A stretch of DNA of 64,000 nucleotides from Stakelama flava. GTDB lineage: Bacteria > Pseudomonadota > Alphaproteobacteria > Sphingomonadales > Sphingomonadaceae. The notes below the pieces were generated by a model. It did no database searches and was not told the DNA's origin. It saw only the letters and a list, made by a program, of their open reading frames with translations. Below, piece after piece: positions 17,262-24,661 of this stretch. How positions within the stretch are numbered: the first letter of the stretch is position 1; each line of letters starts with the position of its first letter. Both the position numbers and the translations under genes were made by a program. The DNA lies in assembly GCF_019351405.1 (NCBI RefSeq), contig NZ_JAHWZX010000001.1, positions 371,338 to 435,337 on the forward strand, given 5' to 3'.

Positions 17262-18854
17262 TCATATGTCCCGATCATCTGCGTCGCTCAGGTGATGCGC
17301 CCTCGCATCTTCGCGCAAATCCCGGAACAACGCCCAGCACAGCGCGATCATGATCAACACGAAGGGACAGGCGACCAGGACGGTAAAGGTCTGAAGCGCC
17401 TCAAGCCCGCCCATCACCAGCAGAATCGCCGCCACCGCCGCGCTTGCAATCGCCCATAAGGCAACCAGCCATTTTTTTGGCTCCACCGCACCGCGCGACG
17501 ACAGCGTCGCGAGCACAAGCGCGCTTGCATCCGCGCCGCTCACCCAGAAAATCCCGGTCAGCGCCATCACCATGATTCCGGTCACCACCGGAAACGGAAA
17601 GGGCTTCAGCGCGGCGAAAAAGGCGTTTTCCGGCGCTCCGGCGCTCGCGATATCGGCGACGCCGTGCATCTGCATGTCGATCGCCGCGCCTCCGAAGATG
17701 ACGAACCAGATCGCCGAAACCAGCGTCGGGATCACAAGCACGCCGAACACGAACTGCCGGATCGTGCGCCCGCGCGAAATCCGCGCGATGAAGGTGGAAA
17801 CGAACGGAGTCCACGAAATCCACCATGCCCAGAAGAAGATCGTCCATTTACCCATCCATTCGTCGCCGCCAAAGGCGCTCGAATGAAAACTCATCGCGAC
17901 AAAATTGCTTAGATACGCGCCGATCGAGGACGGGATCAGGTCGAACAGGAACACCGTCGAACCCAGCACCAGCACGAAAAACAGCAGGACGACCGCCATC
18001 ACCATATTGGCGTTTGAAAGCCATTTGATGCCCTTGGAAACGCCGCTGAGCGCCGAGATGATCGCGAAGACCGACAGGATGGCGATCACCCCCAGCGCAA
18101 GTTCGATACCGGTGGTCGATTCGCCCATCGAAGCTGCGGCAGCGGCCTTGTCGCGCAGCCCCAGATACATGCCCAGCCCTCCCGCAATCTGAAGCGCGCC
18201 GAGGCCCAGCGATGTCGCACCACCGAATTTGGTTGCCACGATCGCCCAGATGTCGATCGGCTTTCCCCAGCCACGCTGCTCGATCCGGTGCTTTCCAAGC
18301 AACGATTGAAACGGCCCGCTGATCAGGTTGCCGCGCCCCTTGCGAAAGGTGGAATAGGCAAGCGCCAGCGCGAACAGGCCGTATATCCCCCATGGGTGCA
18401 GCCCCCAGTGAAAAAGCGTATAGGCCATCGCCATCCGCCCGGCATCCGGCGTTTGCGCCGTCAGGCCCCAGCCCGGCGGCGGCGACGCGAAATGGGTGAC
18501 GGGTTCGTAGACGCCATAGAACATCAGCCCGATGCCCATACCGGCCGAAAACATCATCGCGATCCACGAAAGCGTGGAAAATTCCGGCCGCTCGTCATCC
18601 TTGCCCAGCCGGATCTTTCCCCACGGCCCAAGCGCGAGCAGAATGATGAAGCCCAGAAAGCCGGTGGCGGACAGGATGAACACCCAGCCGAAATCGCGCA
18701 TCACCCAATCGAGCGCGGCGGTAGCTCGATTATCGACCTGTTCGGGAAAGGCTGCACCTGCCACGCAGAAAATGACAATGATGCCGAAAGAAACGAAAAA
18801 TACGACCGGATCGATCGCATTGTTCGTGCGTGATTGGCTTTTCGCCTCGTCCAT
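17262..18854 (-). CDS. BCCT family glycine betaine/choline transporter
   Basis: A 530-residue, twelve-helix BCCT carrier from the ATG at 18854 (AGGGGG upstream). Signatures are the Gly-rich substrate/sodium segment MFSAGMGIGLMFYGVYEP at about 101-118, the FHWGLHPWGIYGL Trp motif at 149-160 and WTIFFWAWWISWTPF. BCCT proteins import glycine betaine, choline or carnitine, coupled to Na+ or H+, at the inner membrane. Its position facing the betaine synthesis genes argues for glycine betaine and osmoprotection. The short C-terminal tail is charged (REDARAHHLSDADDRDI), which could serve osmosensing as in BetP. Confidence 0.9.
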   Translation of the reverse strand: MDEAKSQSRTNNAIDPVVFFVSFGIIVIFCVAGAAFPEQVDNRATAALDWVMRDFGWVFILSATGFLGFIILLALGPWGKIRLGKDDERPEFSTLSWIAMMFSAGMGIGLMFYGVYEPVTHFASPPPGWGLTAQTPDAGRMAMAYTLFHWGLHPWGIYGLFALALAYSTFRKGRGNLISGPFQSLLGKHRIEQRGWGKPIDIWAIVATKFGGATSLGLGALQIAGGLGMYLGLRDKAAAAASMGESTTGIELALGVIAILSVFAIISALSGVSKGIKWLSNANMVMAVVLLFFVLVLGSTVFLFDLIPSSIGAYLSNFVAMSFHSSAFGGDEWMGKWTIFFWAWWISWTPFVSTFIARISRGRTIRQFVFGVLVIPTLVSAIWFVIFGGAAIDMQMHGVADIASAGAPENAFFAALKPFPFPVVTGIMVMALTGIFWVSGADASALVLATLSSRGAVEPKKWLVALWAIASAAVAAILLVMGGLEALQTFTVLVACPFVLIMIALCWALFRDLREDARAHHLSDADDRDI

Positions 18855-19072
18855 GCTTGCCCCCTGCTGCGTACCGCCAACCGGTCGCCGCATGTTAGGT
18901 TCCATAGTGCTGGGGGCAGGTTTCCACTGGTGAATGCCTGTCTCATATGCAAAAAAGGCTGAATGAGACCGAGCCGGCCAAGATGCTCGCCGACAGCAGG
19001 AGAGATCATGAACTTTTCGTATCGCGCCGGAGGGGCGGTGTTTCCTGCGGGGTCGCAGGCATTGCCGCATCA

Positions 19073-20119
19073 ATGACCGATGAATCGCCGATAAGTCGCG
19101 CGTCGCAAGACGGCGGTGTCGGATCGCTCGGGCGGATCGGCTTCGGGTCCGCGCCGATCGGCAATCTGTACGAAATCATGTCCGATGACGCGGCACAGGC
19201 GACGCTCGACGCGGCATGGCAGTCCGGCCTGCGATATTTCGACACCGCGCCGCATTACGGGTTCGGCCTTTCCGAAAAGCGTGTCGGCGCAGCGCTTGCC
19301 CGGCTCGACCGTCAGGAAAGCGCGATCGTCTCGACAAAGGTGGGCCGCCGCCTCGCCCCCGCTCCCGATGCCGACCTGTCAGCGCTGCGTCAGGGTTTCG
19401 TGTCTCCCGAACCGGTCGAGAGTGTTTTCGATTACAGCTATGACGGCGTCCTTCGCTCCTACGAAGCGAGCCGGAAGCGACTGAAACGCGATTCGATCGA
19501 CATTCTTTACGCGCACGATCTGGGCCGCATGACGCATGGCGACGAGCACCCGGCCCGGCTGCGCGAATTTCTGGACGGCGGCTATCGCGCGATGCGTGAA
19601 CTGCGTGACGGTGGCGCGGTCGCCGCGATCGGCCTGGGCGTCAACGAAACGGCGGTGTGCGAAGAGGTGCTTGGCCATGCCGAGCTTGACCTGATCCTGC
19701 TCGCCGGTCGCTATACCTTGCTCGAACAGGATGCGCTCGACCAGTTCCTGCCGCTCTGCGCGCGGCGTGACGTGCGGATCGTGCTGGGCGGGCCATTCAA
19801 TTCGGGCATTCTCGCCACCGGCGTGCGTGGTGGCGGCGACCTGCATTACAATTATGAACCCGCACCGCGCGACGTTATCGCCCGCGTCGCCGCCATTGAA
19901 GAGGTGTGCGCCCTGCACGGCGTTCCGCTCGCCGCTGCGGCGCTGCAATTCCCGCTTGCCCATCCGCAGGTGGCCAGCGTCATCCCCGGCACGCGCACCC
20001 CCGAACAGCTTCGTGCCGCGCTCGACCTGCTCGACACCTCCATTCCGGCCGAATGCTGGCGCATGCTTCGCGACCGCTCGCTGATCCGCGCCGACGCGCC
20101 GCTTCCCCTACCCCAATAA
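19073..20119 (+). CDS. Aldo/keto reductase, probable L-fucose (D-threo-aldose) 1-dehydrogenase
   Basis: A 348-residue AKR. The catalytic tetrad is visible as Asp57 and Tyr62 (FDTAPHYGFGLSE), Lys89 (STKVG) and His148 (DILYAHDLGR). NLYEIMSDDAAQATLDAAW and GPFNSGILATG fit the D-threo-aldose 1-dehydrogenase / L-fucose dehydrogenase subfamily, which oxidises L-fucose to L-fuconolactone with NAD(P). It heads an operon with a 2-keto-3-deoxy-fuconate dehydrogenase-like SDR, a mutarotase and FucP, which supports the call. The start has a weak ribosome-binding site; an in-frame ATG at 18947 seems too far upstream. Confidence 0.82.
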   Translation: MTDESPISRASQDGGVGSLGRIGFGSAPIGNLYEIMSDDAAQATLDAAWQSGLRYFDTAPHYGFGLSEKRVGAALARLDRQESAIVSTKVGRRLAPAPDADLSALRQGFVSPEPVESVFDYSYDGVLRSYEASRKRLKRDSIDILYAHDLGRMTHGDEHPARLREFLDGGYRAMRELRDGGAVAAIGLGVNETAVCEEVLGHAELDLILLAGRYTLLEQDALDQFLPLCARRDVRIVLGGPFNSGILATGVRGGGDLHYNYEPAPRDVIARVAAIEEVCALHGVPLAAAALQFPLAHPQVASVIPGTRTPEQLRAALDLLDTSIPAECWRMLRDRSLIRADAPLPLPQ

Positions 20120-20133
20120 AAGGACTCATCCCG

Positions 20134-20868
20134 ATGGCAGGACGCCTTGACGGCAAAATCGCAATCATCACCGCCGCAGGACAAGGCATCGGCCGCGCGA
20201 GCGCCGAATTATTCGCCCGCGAAGGCGCGAAGGTTCATGCGATCGACATCAATAGCGACGCGCTCGGGGCGCTTCAGGGTTGCGAAACGCATGTCCTCGA
20301 CCTGCTCGATGGCGATGGGATCAGCGCGCTTGCGGAGCGAATCGGAACCGTAGACATCCTTTTCAACTGCGCCGGCTTCGTTCATTCCGGCACCATTCTT
20401 GATTGCGATGAAGCTGCTTATGACTTTTCCTTCGACCTGAATGTGAAGGCCGCGTACCGCATGATCCGCGCTTTTCTACCTGCAATGATCGAAAAGGGCG
20501 GCGGGTCGATCGTGAATATGTCGTCGGTGGCAAGCTCGGTTATCGCGGTGCCCGGTCGGTTCGTCTATGGCGCGTCGAAGGCGGCTGTTATCGGACTTAC
20601 CAAGGCGGTGGCCGCCGACCATGTCAAACAGGGCATACGCTGCAATGCGATCTGCCCCGGCACCGTGCAGTCCCCCTCACTCGAAGAGCGCATGGCTGCG
20701 ACCGGCGATGCCGACAAGGCGCGTGCCGATTTCGTCGCACGGCAGCCGATGGGCCGACTGGGCACCGCGAACGAAATCGCGCAACTGGCGCTATATCTTG
20801 CCAGCGACGAATCGGGTTACACCACCGGCACGGCCAATGTCATCGACGGCGGCTGGGCGAACACATGA
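20134..20868 (+). CDS. SDR oxidoreductase, probable 2-keto-3-deoxy-L-fuconate dehydrogenase
   Basis: A 244-residue classical SDR with a cofactor loop TAAGQGIGRAS (about 13-23), acidic DIN at the end of beta-2 (NAD preference), NCAG, Ser130/131 and the Tyr145-x3-Lys149 pair (YGASK). FNCAGFVHSGTILDCDE is very similar to the BDH2/DHRS6-like group that includes bacterial 2-keto-3-deoxy-L-fuconate 4-dehydrogenases. The predicted product is 2,4-diketo-3-deoxy-L-fuconate, the substrate for the FAH-family hydrolase encoded nearby. It sits 14 bases after the dehydrogenase gene and overlaps the mutarotase by 4 bases. Confidence 0.85.
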   Translation: MAGRLDGKIAIITAAGQGIGRASAELFAREGAKVHAIDINSDALGALQGCETHVLDLLDGDGISALAERIGTVDILFNCAGFVHSGTILDCDEAAYDFSFDLNVKAAYRMIRAFLPAMIEKGGGSIVNMSSVASSVIAVPGRFVYGASKAAVIGLTKAVAADHVKQGIRCNAICPGTVQSPSLEERMAATGDADKARADFVARQPMGRLGTANEIAQLALYLASDESGYTTGTANVIDGGWANT

Positions 20869-21230
20869 CCCGGCGCGTCTGCCTTGCGCTCGATCTGGTC
20901 GATGACGCCGATCTGATCGCTGAATATGAACGATGGCATCGGGTGGGCAACACCCCGCCCGAAATCATTCGCTCGATCCGCGAGGCGGGAATCGAAAATA
21001 TGGAAATTTTCCGCGCAGGTGATCGGATGGTGATGGTGATGGACGTAAACGAACGCTTCGATCCCGCGGCCAAGACGGCCGCCGACGCTGCCAACCCCCA
21101 TGTCGCGGCATGGGAAGCGCGGATGCGGCAGTTTCAAAGGGCAATACCCGCCGCTGCTCCCGGGGGCGGCTGGACCGAAATGGCGCGCATATTTCGCCTG
21201 ATCGACCATGACGAAACAGGCTCGCAATAG
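20865..21230 (+). CDS. L-rhamnose mutarotase family protein, probable L-fucose mutarotase
   Basis: A 121-residue RhaM/YiiL-type protein: CLALDLVDDADLIAEYERWHR with the conserved His, then AGIENMEIFRAGDRMVMVMDV. Such enzymes interconvert alpha and beta anomers of 6-deoxy sugars; in this operon L-fucose is the likely substrate. It overlaps the SDR stop by 4 bases (ATGA) and precedes fucP by 47 bases. Confidence 0.85.
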   Translation: MTRRVCLALDLVDDADLIAEYERWHRVGNTPPEIIRSIREAGIENMEIFRAGDRMVMVMDVNERFDPAAKTAADAANPHVAAWEARMRQFQRAIPAAAPGGGWTEMARIFRLIDHDETGSQ

Positions 21231-21277
21231 AATATCCGCATTCGAAAACGGGGCGGGCAGACAAGGAGAGGATCATC

Positions 21278-22612
21278 GTGGCTATTCCCGAACAGGATGC
21301 CGGGGAAAACCGGCGAGGCGCATTTATCGCGCCCGGCTATCTTGCCGGATTCATCCTCGTCACCAGCCTGTTTTTTCTCTGGGCGCTCGCCAATAATTTC
21401 AACGACATCCTGATTCGACAGTTTCAGAAAGCGCTCGACCTCAACCGCGCCGAAGCGGGGTTCATCCAGTTCGTTTTCTATATCGGCTATTTCACCATGG
21501 CGCTTCCCGCCGGGATGGTGATGCGCCGGTTCGGATATCGCGCAGGCATCCTCGCCGGACTGGGGCTGTACGCGGTGGGCGCGCTGCTATTCTATCCGGC
21601 GGCCGAGATACGGGTATATGCCGCCTTTCTGGCCGCATTGTTCGTCATCGCGGCAGGCGCGGCGTTTCTGGAAACCGCGGCCAATCCCTATATCGTCGCA
21701 TTCGGCCACCCCTCGCGCGCCGAACAGCGGCTCAACTTCGCACAGGCGTTCAACGGGTTCGGCGGATTTCTGGCGCCGATCATCGGCGGCGTTTTCATCT
21801 TTTCGGGCATAGAACATTCCAAGGCCGATATCGCCGCGATGCCGCCCGCACAGCAGGCTGCCTATCGCGCGACGGAAGCGCAGATGGTGCAAGGCCCCTA
21901 TCTGGTGCTGGCCGTACTGGTCGTGCTGATCGCTATCGCGGTCGCCATGGTCCGCCTGCCGCACATCGAACCACCCGGACGCGCAAGCGACGCCCACGGC
22001 AAGCGCCCTTCGCGGTTCGCCATATTGCGCGAACCGGCGCTGGCCGGAGCGGTTACAGCGCAGTTTTTCAATATCGGTGCGCAGGTCGGCGTGTGGAGCT
22101 TCTTCATCGACTTTGTGAAGGAAGTGACGCCGACCACCCCGGAACGCACCGCCGCATTCCTGCTGTCGTTCAGCCTTGCCCTGTTCATGGCCGGGCGCTT
22201 CATCGGCGCGGCGCTGATGCAACGGATTGCCGCCACGCGCCTGTTGACGTTCTTCGCGCTGGCCGGAGTGTTCCTCGCCGCCCTCGCCGCGCTTACCGGC
22301 GGATGGATCGCGGTGGGTGCGCTGACGCTGACCAGCCTGTTCATGTCGATCATGTTCCCCACGATTTTCTCGCTGGGGGTAAAGGATCTGGGCGAACGCG
22401 CCATGCTGGGCGCGCCGTTGATCGTCATGGCGATCATCGGCGGCGCCGTATTCCCGCCGATGATGGGGTTTATTTCACAGGCGATCGGCGCGCTTCAGCC
22501 GGTCATGCTGGTTCCCGCGTTATGCTTAGCGGTGGTCGCCTTTTATGCAACGCGCGCGCATCGCGCCGCTGGCAGGGTGGAAACACCGCCCGCCGCCTCG
22601 CCGCTGCACTGA
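21278..22612 (+). CDS. fucP: FucP family L-fucose:H+ symporter
   Basis: A 444-residue MFS permease of the FHS family with twelve predicted helices. The N-terminal LVTSLFFLWALANNFNDILI and the ETAANPYI and FNGFGGFLAPIIGG motifs are diagnostic of FucP-like sugar symporters. It would move L-fucose released in the periplasm across the inner membrane. The start is GTG at 21278 with AAGGAGAG upstream. It is the last gene of the fucose operon and is followed by a hairpin shared with the convergent FAH gene. Confidence 0.88.
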   Translation: MAIPEQDAGENRRGAFIAPGYLAGFILVTSLFFLWALANNFNDILIRQFQKALDLNRAEAGFIQFVFYIGYFTMALPAGMVMRRFGYRAGILAGLGLYAVGALLFYPAAEIRVYAAFLAALFVIAAGAAFLETAANPYIVAFGHPSRAEQRLNFAQAFNGFGGFLAPIIGGVFIFSGIEHSKADIAAMPPAQQAAYRATEAQMVQGPYLVLAVLVVLIAIAVAMVRLPHIEPPGRASDAHGKRPSRFAILREPALAGAVTAQFFNIGAQVGVWSFFIDFVKEVTPTTPERTAAFLLSFSLALFMAGRFIGAALMQRIAATRLLTFFALAGVFLAALAALTGGWIAVGALTLTSLFMSIMFPTIFSLGVKDLGERAMLGAPLIVMAIIGGAVFPPMMGFISQAIGALQPVMLVPALCLAVVAFYATRAHRAAGRVETPPAASPLH

Positions 22613-22620
22613 TCAGAAAA

Positions 22621-22661
22621 GAAAGGGACCATCGCCGACGGTGTCTAACGATGGACCTTTC
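22621..22661. terminator. Hairpin between convergent fucP and FAH hydrolase genes
   Basis: GAAAGG and CCATCG (22621-22634) pair with CGATGG and CCTTTC (22649-22661), with a small internal bulge. The structure sits between convergent transcription units, so a bidirectional terminator is likely. There is no long T-tract. Confidence 0.45.
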
Positions 22662-22730
22662 GATATAGAACATGCCCCCCAAGCGAATTATTTCGCGGCC
22701 GTCACGGAAGTGTATCCCGGCCGTCTGGCG

Positions 22731-23579
22731 TTATCGGCTCCAGGCGACGAATTCCTGTCCCTGCTCGCCCAGCTTTTCGATGCCCAGACGCACCGTATCG
22801 CCAGCCTTCAAATAGCGTTCGGGCTTTTGCCCCATCCCTACCCCCGGCGGGGTGCCGGTGGTGATGATGTCGCCCGGTTCCAGCACCATGAATTCGCTGA
22901 GATAGCTGACGATCTTCGCAACCGAAAAGATCATCGTGCGCGAATTGCCGGTCTGCATCCGTTCGCCGTTCACCTCCAGCCACATGTCGAGATTCTGCGG
23001 ATCGCCCACCTCATCGCCGGTGACCAGCCAGGGGCCGACGGGGCCGAAGGTGGCGCACCCCTTTCCCTTGTCCCAGGTGCCGCCGCGCGACAGCTGAAAA
23101 TCGCGTTCCGATACATCGTTGATGACGCAATAGCCCGCTACATGGTTCAGCGCGTCGGCTTCCTCGACATAGCTTGCGCGGCTGCCGATCACGACGCCCA
23201 GTTCGACTTCCCAGTCGGTCTTCACCGATCCGCGCGGGATGATGACCGGATCATTCGGCCCGGCAAGACACGACACCGCCTTGGTGAACATCACCGGCTC
23301 TTGCGGGATCGGCAGGTTCGATTCGGCGGCATGATCGGCATAGTTCAGCCCGATGGCGATGAACTGACGCGTACCGGTGAACGGCAGGCCATAGCGCTGC
23401 TCCCCTTCGACCCGCGGCAGGTCCGACGGATCGATATCGGCCAGCTTTTTCAGGTTTTCAGGCGACAAGCCATCGGCAGTCAGATCGGCCAGCACGCCCG
23501 ACAAGTCGCGGATTGCGCCATCGGCATCGATCATTCCGGGCTTTTCGGCGCCCGGCGCGCCGTAACGGCATAATTTCAT
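22731..23579 (-). CDS. FAH family hydrolase, probable 2,4-diketo-3-deoxy-L-fuconate hydrolase
   Basis: A 282-residue fumarylacetoacetate hydrolase-fold enzyme. Metal-binding acids are visible in DWEVELGVVIG (Glu124, Glu126) and CVINDVSERDFQ (Asp155), with TGTPPGVGMGQ near the C-terminus. The N-terminal MKLCRYGAPGAEKPGMID fits the hydrolases that split 2,4-diketo-3-deoxy sugar acids into pyruvate and a hydroxy acid, here L-lactate. It is coupled by a 4-base overlap to the SGNH esterase upstream and faces the fucose operon. Confidence 0.85.
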   Translation of the reverse strand: MKLCRYGAPGAEKPGMIDADGAIRDLSGVLADLTADGLSPENLKKLADIDPSDLPRVEGEQRYGLPFTGTRQFIAIGLNYADHAAESNLPIPQEPVMFTKAVSCLAGPNDPVIIPRGSVKTDWEVELGVVIGSRASYVEEADALNHVAGYCVINDVSERDFQLSRGGTWDKGKGCATFGPVGPWLVTGDEVGDPQNLDMWLEVNGERMQTGNSRTMIFSVAKIVSYLSEFMVLEPGDIITTGTPPGVGMGQKPERYLKAGDTVRLGIEKLGEQGQEFVAWSR

Positions 23580-24430
23580 CGGTCGGATTTCCTTTCATGC
23601 GAATGGACCAACGCCTGATCGATCGCGGCCTGCGCGATCGGCGCCATGATGGCGTATCCGGCGCGCAACGGGTGGACGCCGTCCACCGTAAGCTCGCGTT
23701 TCATCAGGCCGTTCTGGTCGACCAGCGCCGAATAATAATCGGCATAGGCATAGCCCCTGCCATGGCAGAACCCCTTCAGCCAGCTGTTCAGCTGCCGCAA
23801 TTCGGCGGGGTCGCGCTCCTTCAGAACGTCGTGCGCCTGTTCGCTGTAATTGTTGACCGGCAACAGTGATCCGAACACCACGGCGATGCCGTGCCGATCG
23901 GCGATGTCGGCCATTGCCTCATAATTCTGCTCGATCGTTTCGGGCGTTTCCTTCTGCAGAAATCCCTGCACGTCGTTCACCCCGGCCAGAATGACCACCA
24001 CCCGCGGGTGAAGCTGAACCACGTCCTGCTGAAAACGCAGCACCATCTGCGCGGTCACCTGGCTGCCGATCCCGCGGTTGATATAGGGTTTGTCGCCGAA
24101 ATTGCGGTGAAGGTCCCAGCGATCGGTGATCGAATCGCCCATGAACACGACTCGATCCTCATCCGGCTTTGGCGGGGCCAGCTTGCGGTTGGCAGGGATG
24201 TACAGATACCGCTCGCCGAAATCCTGCATCAGGCTGGGCACCAGCTTCTCGCGGAACGGACCAAGCCAGGGCCCCCAATCCTTTTCCTTCACTTCCCGGC
24301 GCTCCGGCGAATTCTGAAACACGGGCTCGGCCGCCTTTGGGGTAGAATCACCTTGTGTCGCCGCCAGCGCCTGCGGCGTAAATGCGAGCGCTACCGCACA
24401 CAGCGCTCCGCCGATTTTTCTACCCGTCAT
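23576..24430 (-). CDS. SGNH/GDSL esterase with signal peptide (candidate polysaccharide acetylesterase)
   Basis: From the ATG at 24430 the 284-residue protein starts with a signal peptide (KIGGALCAVALAFTPQALA). SGNH blocks are present: GDS with Ser100 in VVFMGDSITDRW, the Gly of block II in INRGIGSQ, Asn152 in AGVNDV and Asp250/His253 in VDGVHP. A fold of this kind in a xyloglucan locus suggests removal of O-acetyl groups in the periplasm. It starts the minus operon with the FAH gene and diverges from the TonB receptor. Confidence 0.82.
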   Translation of the reverse strand: MTGRKIGGALCAVALAFTPQALAATQGDSTPKAAEPVFQNSPERREVKEKDWGPWLGPFREKLVPSLMQDFGERYLYIPANRKLAPPKPDEDRVVFMGDSITDRWDLHRNFGDKPYINRGIGSQVTAQMVLRFQQDVVQLHPRVVVILAGVNDVQGFLQKETPETIEQNYEAMADIADRHGIAVVFGSLLPVNNYSEQAHDVLKERDPAELRQLNSWLKGFCHGRGYAYADYYSALVDQNGLMKRELTVDGVHPLRAGYAIMAPIAQAAIDQALVHSHERKSDR

Positions 24431-24661
24431 GTTCGCTCCTCTCTCCACCGCATTTCCCGGCGAACCGCCAATTTCCAACGGTGGCAACCCCAAATGCAAG
24501 GTTGCGCTACCATCGGTCACTAGTGGGTGCAAATTTCATATATGAATTGGTGTCGAAATGTTTTAGGAGGGCTGCGCATCGGGGCGAGTTGCGCCGATCA
24601 CAACAATACGATGCGGCACCGCCCCGACGGAATTCGCACGTAAGTTCAAGGGAGACGGATA
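24431..24661. promoter_or_regulatory. Divergent promoter region with palindrome TTCATATATGAA
   Basis: This 231-base gap separates the esterase-FAH operon (minus) from the TonB receptor (plus), so it must drive both. A perfect 12-bp palindrome, TTCATATATGAA, lies at 24535-24546 in an AT-rich pocket roughly halfway. It is a good operator or promoter-core candidate. I did not find an identical copy at the other promoters of the locus. Confidence 0.45.
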
